A stretch of DNA of 64,000 nt from assembly GCF_028994775.1 (NCBI RefSeq), contig NZ_JAJQMN010000015.1:1-64000 (forward strand). Reading direction: 5' to 3'. This stretch comes from Promicromonospora iranensis. Its GTDB lineage: Bacteria > Actinomycetota > Actinomycetes > Actinomycetales > Cellulomonadaceae. Below are positions 26,101 to 35,600 of the stretch, piece after piece; the first letter of the stretch is position 1; every line of letters starts with the position of its first letter. The notes under the pieces are model-generated. The model saw nothing but the letters and a program-made list of their open reading frames with translations, was not told the origin of the DNA and did not search any database. The position numbers and the translations under genes are program-made.

Positions 26101-26222
26101 TCGGCCGTCGCCTCACCCTCGTAGAGGAGTGCGAAGCCGACCAGCCCTGCGCCGAAGAGGGTGACCGCTCCGATCGATGCCGCTGACCGGCGATTCTCGT
26201 ACACGCGTGAGGCAAAGCTCAT
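20175..26222 (-). CDS. Giant membrane-anchored Ig-like/FN3 surface protein 1
   Basis: A 2,015-residue protein starting MSFASRVYEN after GAGGAGG. One membrane helix (about 16-36) acts as an uncleaved anchor. Residues about 37-380 form a conserved beta-rich domain opening with DVELNDSGVWVTQ and containing one Cys pair (CAYGAW...RDCPG, about 305-325). About 395-1450 hold ten Ig/cadherin-like modules of roughly 100 residues, each marked by an acidic turn such as NDMDPDGD or NDSHPDGLEL, likely Ca-binding. About 1455-1900 contain five FN3-like modules. The last 90 residues are a Cys-containing tip ending EARNW. The domain order is the same as in the two upstream paralogues, but sequence differs most in the tip. 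The protein should project as a long rod from the cell. It is encoded next to the MoxR/secretion block, so it could be a wall-spanning scaffold or adhesin. The function is not known. Confidence 0.93.
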   Translation of the reverse strand: MSFASRVYENRRSAASIGAVTLFGAGLVGFALLYEGEATADVELNDSGVWVTQTASGKLGRFNYEAKALDGTLLANSTSFDVEQDAQRVLLDDIGGSAASPVNPAQLALSGVMKFPAGAQVSAGGTATGVYDGETGRLWVLPFDGAVGFDEEKLKPQLKAGTNGELAVSNEGTVFLAVPSEGKLYTVPTSTQGVAEEPEESDLPVEADAEVQVSAVGDEPVVLDESTGNLVLPGGDTVAVEDGAQGALQQPSEAADNVLLATKKGLVTQPLGGGDATTRTATGAATGEPSAPVQLGGCAYGAWSVSGQVVRDCPGPDNDVDQVLEGVDSSARLVYRVNRNVIVLNDVADGSLWMAADEFEKVDDWDLKMPEDAKGEKSESEDATPEQVDQFVADRTKANRPPEPKPDMFGVRPGRTTVLNVLGNDMDPDGDVMTARVASEPKGDIAVDRVLDGAALQANVPADAKGTTTFDYEVDDGRENGTAVDSVTVKVVPMEENNPPVQSGEPVLQVGQEGLATIKVLPYFTDPDGDDLFLSSASTADPLDEVRFRPDGTIEFRDGGTAIGRKNVDITVSDAEGLPVEGKLIVNVVASNAPPVAVQDHVTVLTGEPTTVSPLKNDYDPNGDELRLTRVDGPESVTISPNQTAATFKFESDEPGSYDLTYEVTDGPNPVTGLVRVDVVDPPEGAGSPVAVSDQVLLPTGGTALVDVLANDTDPAGGVLVVQGVTVPSDAPVKVAVLNHQILKISEVKRLDEPVLIDYKVANGTGAVTGQVRVVPIPASAQLRPPEAGPDMATVHTGDIVTIPVLKNDSHPDGLELTLNDELQEAPPASAGEAFVSEDDVRFRAGDEAGTVHAVYEVVDSNGQKDSAQITINVVDAPENGAPALPDVEARVLSDGIVRIPLPLDGTDPDGDYVTLSSISEAPAKGTATIVDGFIDYKAGEDETGLDQFTYQAIDTRGAPAEGIVRVGIATKPASNQAPQAADDETTVRPGRTVAIAALENDSDPDGDEIGLVAKSFEGTEDMKPKAVKDDVVVTAPNDEGAYSFFYGIQDSYKAKASGAITVNADADAPLLRPIAHDDVVTSDDVKGSASVTVNVLENDVDPDGVAADLEVSVDEDLEGVTVTESGAVEVQLTESARVITYTVTDMDDLEAKAFIRVPGDQSRPHVKPGVGPLQAVSGEPLTIELEKYVVVREGREPRITEDRTVKALEGRVRIVDAHTLEYTSAEDFAGAASVSFEVTDGSGPDDEEGLTAVLTLPIDVTPAKNLPPEITGTPVLEVAAGDESSVDLSRYVKDPDKDDLTFDVKGAEGIVPSVSDATVSADVEPSVPKGTAQELSFAVSDGTNPPVSGTLTVMVVKSTRPLVQTTPDEVPDAHQGKPVSVPVLANDTNPFPEEPLKVVGAAGETGRGDVSFSDNEVVITPDADFHGVMTVRYTVQDATEDRDRQVDGIVKLTVLGAPEAPRAPRVEEVRSETVVLSWDQPNNNGSDITGYTLQASNGQEHQCTTTTCTFGGLANNVKYTFKVIATNEVGDSDPSPASREARPDQKPDKPAAPTLEFGDSELTVSWKNKAYTDRSPIECVNLEISPPPNNSVTQKTCVSGESTVWSGLQNGTAYTVRVQAKNEAPDPSDWSVPSAPETPAAPPAQPAAPAAKRVDTGVGGQIDVSWTAPANNGDPVKTYYLDVYQDGSKTKSMTVVGKTSQRVQQLNPESSYTFTVQAENKAGKSPVSAQSAAEPAYGVPLVPSGVQASNPRNQAADVRWNAISSSDFRGPGHRYEVQANGAQGRSVGDTTSYAFPNLNNGTSYTFQVRACNQYVCSNWSASSNAVTPYGPVPKPTITANGGDQKVTFTWDGRATNGRPIASVRVTGAISSSAPSGSESASAGYSDTKQACVEVTDSEGQKNSACASGTSDPRPDPKAFVTRGSSVNTGDCDTSACAYFVVNWSDFSTGNHSVECWSGTNPAESGWHNIVGEGRSTTRNFGSPSGRMQLTCYYGYANTQVAVRIDGKLYEARNW

Positions 26223-26425
26223 GCGTCCTCCTCTTCATCACTCCACCGAAGTCTGCTCGCCCGGTCAATCCCCACAGGCGCAACGGGAGCACCTTACCGG
26301 GAGGAAGGGTGAATGGTCGTGGACTTTCGGTGGGCAGGACTACCCATGGCCAACGCCCAAATTGTACGAGTCTGTCTGGTCGCCGTCGCGGAAAGTCGGC
26401 CGTCCGGACCTCATCTGTCAGCGGT
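26223..26425. other. Intergenic region between giant protein genes 1 and 2
   Basis: These 203 bases are non-coding on both strands. TACAAT (minus strand, 26366-26361) matches a -10 box at 4 of 6 positions but has no convincing -35 at 16-18 bp, so I only note it as a possible internal promoter for giant gene 1. No stable hairpin was seen. Confidence 0.3.
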
Positions 26426-29400
26426 TCACCAGAGAAGGTGATTCGACTCCCCCAGCTGCTGGGTCTCCACCCAGGTGTGTTCACCCGAGTAGCCGTGCAT
26501 GCAGTCCGACTGGCCCGACCAGTTTCCGTTGGCATCAGTCCGGAGCGGCGCGCCCCACGCCTGACCCCACCAGCGCCCCTGCTCCGCTCGGGGGAAGTAC
26601 ACCTGGCCGGCCGGGTCGTGCTGCGTGGACAAGCACCGCATCGTGAACGTCATGTTGGGCTCCCATCCGGTGATGCTCATGTTGATCCACCGGCACGCCG
26701 CCCCCTGGCGGCAACCGGACGAGGTCGACCCGTCCGCGCCCTTCGAGATGGTGAAGCTCCTGTTGGCAGGGTTTGGGTTGGTCCGTCCGCTGCCCGACGC
26801 CGTCGCGCCGCACCCGGCGGCATTGCAGGCCTGCACCTCGATGTTGTAGGTCGTGCTGTACGCAGGGCCTACGTCGACATTGCCGCCCGACACGGACAGA
26901 CCTTGCCACCCACCACCGTTGATGCGGTACCGCATCGAGTCCAGGGCGCGGCCGCCGTTGTCGCCGGGTGGCGACACCGTGAAGCGGCCCTCGGAGGACG
27001 ACCGCAACGCCCAGGTGACACCCGGAGCACCCGGTGTGGTGTAGGGCGTCACGGGGTTCGAGCTGGCGGTCCACGCCGAGCACGTGTACTGGTTGCAGGC
27101 CCGCACCTGGAACCGGTACGCCGTGCCGTTGGTCAGTCCCGTGACCGTGTGCGGGGAGGACGCGGTGCGGGCAGCGACGCCGTTGCCCTGCACCTCGTAC
27201 CGGTGCCCGGGGCCGCGGAACCCGTCGCCCGAGATCCCGGTCCACCGCACCGTCGCCTGTCCGCTCGTGGTGCTGCCCAGCTCCGCTGTCGGCGTGCCCG
27301 GTACCTGCGGCTGGCCGTAGGGCACCTGCTCGGGCGACCGGTCGCTCACCGGCGACCGGCCGGCCTTGTTCTCCGCGGTGACCGCGAAGGTGTAAGAGGC
27401 TTCCGGCGACAGCCCCGAGACCACCTGCGAGGTCCCGGCGACGGTCTGGGTCTCCTTCTTGGTGCCGTTCTCGAACACGTCGAGGTAGTACTGCTCGACC
27501 GGGTCGCCGTTGTTCGCCGGCGCGGTCCACGAGACGGTGATCTGGCCGCCGAGCGCGTTGTCCACCCGCTGCGCGGTGGGCGCCGCCGGCTTGGCCGGCG
27601 GGGCGGCCGGCGTCTCGGGCGCCGACGCGTCGCTCCAGTCCGACGGCTCCGGCGCGGCATTGACCGCCTGCAACGTCACCGTGTAGGAGGTGCCGTTGGC
27701 CAGGCCGTCCCACACCGTTCGGGTCCCGGTCACGCACGTCTTCTGGATCACGCCGTCGGCCGGGGCCGGGCTGATCTCGAGGTTGACACACTCGATGGGC
27801 GACCGGTCGCTGTACGCCCGGTTCTGCCAGGCGACCGTCAGGGAGGAGTCGCCGAACGTCAGCGTCGGCGGCTCGGGCTTGTCGGGCTTCTCGTCCGGTC
27901 GCGCATCCTCCGACGGTGCGGAGGCCTCGGACTCCCCCACCTCGTTGGTGGCCGTGACGGTGAAGTTGTAGACGACATCGTTCTTCAGGCCCGTGACGGT
28001 GCAGGTCGTGGACCGGCACTCGGTCGTGTCGCCCTTGCCGGAGCGCACGGTGTACCCGGTGATCTCGGCCCCGTTGTCCGACGGCGGGTCCCACGACAGC
28101 ACCACCGTCCCGGACCGCACCTCCTCGACCTGTGGCGCGCGAGGCGCCTCCGGCCTGCCCAGCACGGTCAGCCGGATCGTGCCCTCGACCTCCCGGCTCG
28201 GGTCGGCTGTCGCGTCCGCCACGCGGTAACGGACCACGAGCGTCCCCACGAAGGTGTCCGACGGCGTCACGACCACGCCCGACCCGGACGGCTCCGCGTT
28301 GCCCTGGCCGGTCTCGACCCCCGCGCTCACCACGGTCAGTGGCTGTTCCGGAAACGGGTTGGCGTCGTTGGCCAGCACGTCCACCGTGACCGGCTCACCC
28401 TGGTGCGCGTCGGACACCTCGTCGGGGTTGGCGCGCGCGAGGGGACGGGTGGAGGCGACCACGGTGACCACCAGCTCGCCGACGACGGGCGGGTGACCGC
28501 CGTCGGACACCGTGAACGGGACGGTCGCGCGCGTGCCCTTCGGCACCGAGACCTGTGCCTGTGCCAGGACCCGGGATCCCTCGGTGCCGAACGTGACGCC
28601 GTCGATCCCGCCGGTGACCTCGACGGTCAGCGGGTCCCCCTCGGGGTCGACCGCCACGCGGGACAGGTCGAGCGTCGCTTCCTCGCCCGCTGCCACCTCG
28701 AGCAGGGCGGTTCCCTTGATCTCCGGCGGCTGGTTGCGGCTCGCGCGGACGTCGATCGGCACGGTCAGCACGGCGGTACGGCCCTCGGGGTCGTCGGGAC
28801 CGTCCCCGTCGGTCACCTCGAACGTGACCGACGCCGGCCCGACGTAGTCCTCGTCGGAGGTGAACGTCAGCGTGGTGGTGCCCGTGACCTCCCGTGTCCC
28901 CTCGACGGCCGTGACCTTCTCCTCGACGGTGAACCGTGGCTCGTGGCCGTCCGCGACCACCACGTGATCGGCGATGTCGATCTCGAGCGTCTCGCCCGCG
29001 AACGTCCGCAGCGCTTCCACCGGCTGCTTCAGGTGCGGCAGCGAGCCGTCGCGCGGCACCCGCAGGAACGCCTTCGCGGTGAGACCGTCCATGTCCGTCA
29101 CGGTGTACGTGAGCACCTGCGGGTCCTCGGTGAGGGCCACGGTGACCTCACCGTCCTCGCCGAGGGTGACGCCCGGAGGCAGCGCACCACGCTCGTCCTG
29201 CACCGCCACCTCAAGGTCTGCCGCGACGCCGTCGGGGTCGGCATCGTTCCGCAGCACGTCCACGGTCACCGTGTCGGAGGTGACGTCGGCGGGCGGGACG
29301 ACGTCGTCGCGGGCGACCGGGCGCAGCAGCGGCGCGTCCCGGGCGACCTCGACGGTGATCGAGCCGGTGGCTCGGGCCGCGTACGCGTCCTCGATGCCGT

Positions 29401-32400
29401 AGTAGAAGGTATGCGTGCCCTCGTCGTCGGGAGTCGTCACCACGACCAGGTCGTCGACGACCCGCGGGTCCAGGCCGTCGGCACCCTCGAAGGACCGGGG
29501 CACCAGGCCGACCTGGTCCCCGTCCGGGTCCGAGTCGTTGGCCAGGGCATCCACGGCGACCTCGCGGCCAGGCCGGACGAGCGTCTTGTCGCCTCCCGCG
29601 GTGGGCGGCTGGTTGATCCCGGGCGGCTGTGCCACCCCGACGGCGACCGTGCCCTCCGCCGTGGCGCCGCGGGTGTCCGTCACGGCGTACCGGAACTCGT
29701 CGGCGCCTGCGGCGTCTCGCGACGCCTCGTACTCGAGGTACCCGTCGACCACCCGGGCGGTGCCTTGCGCGGGCGCCGCCGACAAACCGTCGAGCGTCAC
29801 GTAGTCGCCGTCGGGGTCACTGGCGTCCAGCGGGAGCGCGATACGCGTGACGCCTCCGGCCAGCACACGGGCCGTCGTGTCCGGCGGTTGTGGTGCGGCA
29901 TTCTCCGGGGTGTCGGTCACGTTGAGGGTGACCTGCGCGGAGTCCTTCTGGCCGTTGCTGTCGCGGACCTCGTAGACCAGGTGCACCGTGCCGGCGGTGG
30001 ATCCCGCCTTGAACCGCACGGTGCCGTCCGAGACGAAGGCCTCGCCGGATTCCGGCTCCTCGACCAGCTCGGGCGCGACCGTCAGCTCCAGCCCGTCGGG
30101 GTGGGAGTCGTTCTTCAGCACCGGGACGGTGACGATGTCGCCGGTGTGCACGGTCGCCTCGTCCGCCGTCGCCTCCGGCGGACGGAGCTTGGTGGGTGCC
30201 GCGACGGGCACCACCCGCACCTGTCCGACGGCGGTCTGCGTGCCGTTCGACGCCGTGTACCGCAGGGTCACCGGCCGGTTCAGCCGCTCCGTCTCCGCCA
30301 CGCGCAGCACGTGATGGTCCAGCACGACGGCGGTCACGCCCGGGTCGGCCTCGACCGACGAGGCGACGAGTACACCTCCGGCCGGGTCGGTGTCGTTCGC
30401 GAGCACGTCCACGAGCGCCGATCCACCCGCGGGGAGCAGCACGGTGTCGGCCACGACGACAGGTGGCCCCGCGTCGTCCGGCGGTGCCAGCACGTCGACC
30501 CGCACCAGCCCCATCGTGGACCCGGGCCCGTCGCTGACCTGGTAGGTGATGTCGTAGCTGCCGGGCTTCTGGCTCACGAACCGGAACGTGCCCGCCGGGT
30601 AGTTCTCCGTGATCGTGGCCGGGGCCTGGTCGCTGACGCTGACCAGACGCAGCCGGTCACCGTTCGGGTCGGTGTCGTTGCGCAGCGGTCGCACCGTGAC
30701 AGTGTCGCCGGCCAGCACCGACACGTGATCGGCCACCGCGACGGGCGGTTCCTGGACCGCGACGACATCCACGAGGAGCTTGCCCTCGCCCACCTGGTCG
30801 AGCCCGTCCGACACCGTGAGATCCACGATCTTGCGGCCCGTCGCGGTCCCACCATCCCGGAACTCCACGGTCCCGTCAGGGCGGAACCGCACCTCGTCCA
30901 TCGGTTCGGCGGTGGTGGCGCTCGACAGGACCAGGTCGTCGCCGTCGGGGTCGCGCCAGAACGGCAGCACCTTGATCGTCGCATCGCCGCCCTGCGCGAC
31001 GCGCAGGACCGGCTCACCCGTCGGGGCGGGCGCCGCGTTCTCGCTGAGCGGCACCACCCGCACCCGCACGTCGGCCTGAGCCGTGCCCCCGCGCCCGTCG
31101 TCCACCGTGTATCCGAAGGTGGCACTGCCCGAGGCGGTCTCCGGCACGTTCGCCTGGAGTGCCGCGCCGTCGAGCACACGGTCCACGGAGACGGCCGACG
31201 CCTTGGTCGCCGACGCTCCCGGCTCCGCCGTGGCCCGGCCGACCGACACCGTCATGACGTCGCCGTCCGGGTCCATGTCGTTGCCCAGCACGTTGAGCAC
31301 GGTGGTACGCCCCGGCCGCACCCCCAGGCTGTCGTCCTCAGCCCTCGGGGGACGGTTGGGCTTGTCCCGCTGGGCGATGAAGTGATCCACCATCTCGGGC
31401 GTGGTGGTCTCCGACTCGGTCTTCTCGCCCTCTGCCTCCTCGGGCATCGTGAGGTCCCAGTCGTCGACCTTCTCGAAGTCCTCGGCCGCCATCCACAGCG
31501 TGCCTGTCGCGACGCTGTTGAGCACGATCACCTGCCTGTTCACCCGGTAGGTGATCTCGCCCTCCGCGCCCTCCAGGTGCTCGTCCACATCACGGTCCGT
31601 ACCCGGGCAGTCGCGGACCACCTGGCCGGTTCCGGACCAGGCGCCGTACGTGCAGTCGCCCAACCGTACGGGCGCCGCCGGAGTGCCCTGTGCCAGCCGC
31701 GTGGTGGAGTCGCCCCCGCCGAGCGGCTGCGTCACCAGGCCCTTGGTCGTCGCCACCGCGACGACCGTCCCGGCGCCCGACGGCTGCTGCAGCCGGGCCT
31801 CGGCCCCGCCGGCCAGGTCGACGACGTCGCCGCCGGGCAGCACGAGCGTCGAGGCCGTGCGGTCCAGCACCACCGGCTGGTCACCCACCGCGGTGACCTC
31901 GACCTCCGCACGCTCGCCCACCGAGAGCTCCGCCTCGCTCACCTCACCCGGGGAGCCGGTGACGCCCGTCCGCACGGTGACGAGTCGGCCCTGAGCCGGC
32001 ACCGCCACGAACACCGTGCCGTCCATCGCGACGGCGAGCCGGGCGCCTGGGGCCACCTCCGCCGTCGGTTCCAGGTCCGCCTCGCTGAACTGGGCGGACC
32101 CCTCGAACGGAAGGACCCAGAGGCGCCCGTCGTCCGGGTCCAGGACGGCGGTCGTGGGACCACCCGAAGCGACGACCGCACCCGCGGGCACAGTCATGGT
32201 GCCCTGCAGAGCGAGGTGCGCCGGGTCGACCGGGCTCGCGGTGGCGGCGCCGGGGTCGGTCATCAGGACGCGGTACTCGGCCTGCTGCACGTCGAACGTC
32301 GAGGACCCGGACAGCAGGGTGCCGTCCAGCGCCTGCGCCTCGTAGTTGAACCGGCCGAGCAGCCCCGCCGAGGTCTTGGTGACCCAGACCCCCGAGTCGT

Positions 32401-32524
32401 CGAGGTCAACCTCAGCGGTCGCCTCGCCGTCGTGCAGCAGCATCAGCAGCACCAGCGCCCCGGTGAAGAGGGCTACGACAGCGCCCGACACGATCGAACG
32501 CGGGGACACCTTCGGTCCAGGCAC
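26426..32524 (-). CDS. Giant membrane-anchored Ig-like/FN3 surface protein 2
   Basis: A 2,032-residue paralogue of the proteins on either side. It starts at GTG (MPGPKVSPRS) with GAGGAAG seven bases upstream. An anchor helix at about 11-31 precedes the same EVDLDDSGVWVT domain and the Cys pair (CTYGAW...RDCPG). Ten Ig/cadherin-like modules with DPDGD-type turns follow in the same order as in proteins 1 and 3, then five FN3-like modules from about 1465. The C-terminal tip (about 1920-2032) differs: CRQGAACRWINMSITGW, then two more Cys and a final Trp (HLLW). By eye it is closer to protein 3 than to protein 1 in shared modules. The arrangement implies two rounds of tandem duplication followed by divergence of the tips. 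Confidence 0.93.
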   Translation of the reverse strand: MPGPKVSPRSIVSGAVVALFTGALVLLMLLHDGEATAEVDLDDSGVWVTKTSAGLLGRFNYEAQALDGTLLSGSSTFDVQQAEYRVLMTDPGAATASPVDPAHLALQGTMTVPAGAVVASGGPTTAVLDPDDGRLWVLPFEGSAQFSEADLEPTAEVAPGARLAVAMDGTVFVAVPAQGRLVTVRTGVTGSPGEVSEAELSVGERAEVEVTAVGDQPVVLDRTASTLVLPGGDVVDLAGGAEARLQQPSGAGTVVAVATTKGLVTQPLGGGDSTTRLAQGTPAAPVRLGDCTYGAWSGTGQVVRDCPGTDRDVDEHLEGAEGEITYRVNRQVIVLNSVATGTLWMAAEDFEKVDDWDLTMPEEAEGEKTESETTTPEMVDHFIAQRDKPNRPPRAEDDSLGVRPGRTTVLNVLGNDMDPDGDVMTVSVGRATAEPGASATKASAVSVDRVLDGAALQANVPETASGSATFGYTVDDGRGGTAQADVRVRVVPLSENAAPAPTGEPVLRVAQGGDATIKVLPFWRDPDGDDLVLSSATTAEPMDEVRFRPDGTVEFRDGGTATGRKIVDLTVSDGLDQVGEGKLLVDVVAVQEPPVAVADHVSVLAGDTVTVRPLRNDTDPNGDRLRLVSVSDQAPATITENYPAGTFRFVSQKPGSYDITYQVSDGPGSTMGLVRVDVLAPPDDAGPPVVVADTVLLPAGGSALVDVLANDTDPAGGVLVASSVEADPGVTAVVLDHHVLRVAETERLNRPVTLRYTASNGTQTAVGQVRVVPVAAPTKLRPPEATADEATVHTGDIVTVPVLKNDSHPDGLELTVAPELVEEPESGEAFVSDGTVRFKAGSTAGTVHLVYEVRDSNGQKDSAQVTLNVTDTPENAAPQPPDTTARVLAGGVTRIALPLDASDPDGDYVTLDGLSAAPAQGTARVVDGYLEYEASRDAAGADEFRYAVTDTRGATAEGTVAVGVAQPPGINQPPTAGGDKTLVRPGREVAVDALANDSDPDGDQVGLVPRSFEGADGLDPRVVDDLVVVTTPDDEGTHTFYYGIEDAYAARATGSITVEVARDAPLLRPVARDDVVPPADVTSDTVTVDVLRNDADPDGVAADLEVAVQDERGALPPGVTLGEDGEVTVALTEDPQVLTYTVTDMDGLTAKAFLRVPRDGSLPHLKQPVEALRTFAGETLEIDIADHVVVADGHEPRFTVEEKVTAVEGTREVTGTTTLTFTSDEDYVGPASVTFEVTDGDGPDDPEGRTAVLTVPIDVRASRNQPPEIKGTALLEVAAGEEATLDLSRVAVDPEGDPLTVEVTGGIDGVTFGTEGSRVLAQAQVSVPKGTRATVPFTVSDGGHPPVVGELVVTVVASTRPLARANPDEVSDAHQGEPVTVDVLANDANPFPEQPLTVVSAGVETGQGNAEPSGSGVVVTPSDTFVGTLVVRYRVADATADPSREVEGTIRLTVLGRPEAPRAPQVEEVRSGTVVLSWDPPSDNGAEITGYTVRSGKGDTTECRSTTCTVTGLKNDVVYNFTVTATNEVGESEASAPSEDARPDEKPDKPEPPTLTFGDSSLTVAWQNRAYSDRSPIECVNLEISPAPADGVIQKTCVTGTRTVWDGLANGTSYTVTLQAVNAAPEPSDWSDASAPETPAAPPAKPAAPTAQRVDNALGGQITVSWTAPANNGDPVEQYYLDVFENGTKKETQTVAGTSQVVSGLSPEASYTFAVTAENKAGRSPVSDRSPEQVPYGQPQVPGTPTAELGSTTSGQATVRWTGISGDGFRGPGHRYEVQGNGVAARTASSPHTVTGLTNGTAYRFQVRACNQYTCSAWTASSNPVTPYTTPGAPGVTWALRSSSEGRFTVSPPGDNGGRALDSMRYRINGGGWQGLSVSGGNVDVGPAYSTTYNIEVQACNAAGCGATASGSGRTNPNPANRSFTISKGADGSTSSGCRQGAACRWINMSITGWEPNMTFTMRCLSTQHDPAGQVYFPRAEQGRWWGQAWGAPLRTDANGNWSGQSDCMHGYSGEHTWVETQQLGESNHLLW

Positions 32525-32662
32525 AGATCTTCCTCAAGTTTCGGTCAGCAGCGGTGGCCGCAGCCTAGCCGGGACCGGAGCCGACGAGCAGAATCCACGG
32601 GCGGTCCGGCCGGGTGAAACGGGGCGACGTGGCACCTCATGACGTACCCGCCGCACGCCCGT

Positions 32663-35600
32663 TCACCACGTCACGGCCGTGGCCGCGCCCCAGTTGAACG
32701 TGCCCACATTGACCTGGACGCCGGTCGTCCCCCAGGCGCACGGCAGCTCACCCGTGAAGTTCCCGTTCGCGTCGGTCTCGAACTTCCGGCCATCGCGCGT
32801 CGTCTCGAAGGCGAGGTTGCCGTTCGCAGTCGGAGCGAACTTGTTCCCCGAGGCGTAGCACGAGACGCCGAACGCGTAGTTCGGCGTCGCGTTGCGCAGC
32901 CGCAGCCCGAGGTAGTGGCACGAGGACCTGGTGCAGGTGGAGCCGTCGTCGTTCGTGAAACCCACCGCGCTCGCGCCCTTGTACGTCGTGAGCGTCCGAT
33001 TGCTCTCGTTGCTTCCCGTACGGCCCGACGCCTTGGCCCACACCCCGCACCCCGCACCGTTGCAGAGTCGCGCCGTCAGCGTGTAGCTGCGGTTCGGCTC
33101 CGTCGGCACGTTGACCTGATAGGGGTGCGACCCTGCCTGCCAGCCGTCACCCAGGGGCGAGCGCTCGCCCTCGCGCGTCGCGTCGCCGCTCAGCTTCCAC
33201 TCGATACGGTCCACCCTGCGCCCGCCGTTGTTGTCGGGAGCCCAGACCCGGAAGTTGCCGTCGTCCCCCAGGTCCTTGAACCAGTCGACCCGCGGCGCCC
33301 CCGGCACGGTGTACGGGTTGACGGCGTTCGAGCGCGCCGTCCAGGCCGAGCACGTGTAGGCGTTGCAGGCGCGGACCTCGAAGGTGTGGTCACGGCCGTT
33401 CGCGAGCGATCCGAACGTGTACGGGGAACCTGCTGCCCGCTTCCTCGTGGAACCGTCCGCCCGCACCTCGTAGTAGGGACCGTTGCCGCGGAACTGGGTG
33501 ACCTCGCTCCACGTCACGCGGGCCTTGCCGTTGGTGTCCCCGCTGATCAGCGATGCCTTAGGGGTTCCGGGCTTGACCGGCGTCCCGTACGGCTCCAGTG
33601 CCGCCGACCGAGGGCTCGCGGGAGACGTGCCCGCCTTGTTCTCCGCGACGACCGTGAACTGGTACGAGGCCTGCTGGTCGAGGTCCTGCACCTTCCGCGA
33701 CGTGCCGGACACGGCAGTCGTCCGCTGCTTCTCGCCGTTGCGGTAGACGCTCAGGTGATAGGTCTCGATGGGGGCGCCGTTGCTCGCGGGCGCCGTCCAG
33801 CGCACGGTGATCTCCCCACCCACCGCCGTGTCGACCCGCGTCGCCCGGGGTGCGGCCGGCTGGGCGGGCGGCGCCGCGGGCGTCTCGGGGGCCGACGGGT
33901 CGGACCACTCGGACGGGTCGGGGGCGGCGTTCCGCGCCTGCACCCGCACCGTGTAGGCGGTGCCGTTCCGCAGGCCCTCCCACACGGTCTGCGTCCCGTC
34001 GAGGCACGTCTTCTGGATCCGGCCCGACGGCGGTGCCGGGCTGATCTCCAGGTTGACGCACTCGATGGGCGAGCGGTCGGTGTACGCCTTGTTCTTCCAC
34101 GACACCGTGAGCCGCTCGTCGCCGAACCGCAGGCGCGGAGCGGCCGGCGGGTCCGGCTTCTCGTCCGGACGGGCCTCCTCGGAGGCGCCCGACTCCCCCG
34201 AGGTGCCCACCTCGTTCTTCGCCGTCACGGTGAACGTGTAGACCTGGTTGTTCGTCAGGCCGGTGATCGTGCAGGTGGTCGTGGGGCAGGTCGTCGCAGC
34301 ACCCCGGCTGGGCCGCACCCGGTACTCGGTGATCTCCGCGCCGTTGTCCGACGGCGGGTCCCACGTCAGCACCACCGTCTCGGACCGCACCTCCTCGACC
34401 ACGGGCCGGCGGGGTGTCTCCGGCGCGCCGAGCACCGTCACACGGGCTGTTCCCTCGACCTCACGCGTGCGGTCGCCCGTCGCGTCGGCCACCCGGTAAC
34501 GCACCACCGTCACCCCGTGGAAGTCGGCCGGCGGAGTGACCGTCACGCTGTCCCCCGTCTTCTCGACGGTGCCCCGGCCGGACTCGAGCTGGGCCGAGAC
34601 CAGGGCCAGCGGATCCTCCGGGAACGGGTTGACGTCGTTCTCCAGCACGTCCACCGTGACCGGCTCGCCCTGGTGCGCGTCTGGTACCTCGTCCACGGTG
34701 GCGCGCGCGAGCGGACGCGTCGAGGCCACCACGGCGATCGTGAGCTGTCCGGCGACGGGTGGGTGGCCGCCGTCGGACACGGTGAAGCGGACCGCGGTGC
34801 TGGTGCCCCTCGGGACGTCCGGCGCGGCCGTGACGAGGACGGTCGTGCCCTCGGTGGCGAGGCTCAGGCCGGTCGCGCCGCCGTCGATCTCGACGGTCAG
34901 CGGATCACCGTCCGGATCGGTCACGAAGCGGGACAGGTCGAGCGCCGTCTCGTCGCCGGCCGCGGCCTCCACGCTGGGCGTCCCGGTGATCTCCGGCGGC
35001 TCGTTCGCACCGGGCAGCACGGTGAGCGGCAGCGTGAGCAGGGCGGTGCGGCCGTCGGGGTCGTCGGCGCCGGCACCGTCGGTGACCTCGAAGGTCAGGG
35101 CCGCCGGGCCCGAGTAGTCGTCGTGCGCGGTGTAGGTGACGGCAGCTGGCCCGGTGACCTCGTGGCTGCCCTCGGTCGCCGCCACCTTCTCCTCGTCGGT
35201 GAGCCGCGGCTCACCGCCCTCGGCCACGACCACGTACTCGGTGATGTCGAGCGCGGCCGGCTCACCGGCGACCACCTCGACCGGCTCGAGGTCGTCGCGG
35301 AGCCGCGGGAGCGTGCCGTCCCGCGGCACACGCAGGAACGCCTTGCCCGTCAGCCCGTCCCTGTCGGTGACCTCGTAGGTGATGACCTGCGGCCGCGCCG
35401 TGAGCGGCACGACGACCTCACCCTCCTCGGTCGCGGTGACGCCGTCGGGGCCCTGGCCCGGCACCGTGACCTCCAGGTCCGCGGCGAGCCCGTCCGGGTC
35501 CAGGTCGTTGGCCGTGACGTCGACGGTCACCGTGCTGGCGGTGACGTCCTCGGGCGGGACGACGTCGTCCCGCGCGACCGGGCGCAGCAGCGGTGCGTCC

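Noticed and set aside
26361-26366. TACAAT as a promoter -10 for giant gene 1
   Set aside because: It matches 4 of 6 positions but no -35 is at the right distance, and the leader would be about 130 bases. It is noted only in the intergenic entry.
26177-32617. Plus-strand open frame of about 2,146 codons antisense to giant gene 2, with a similar one at 32639-38935 opposite giant gene 3
   Set aside because: The translation is Arg/His/Val/Leu-rich without domains, and follows the codon-position GC bias of the real minus-strand gene. Equivalent shadows occur opposite every long gene here.
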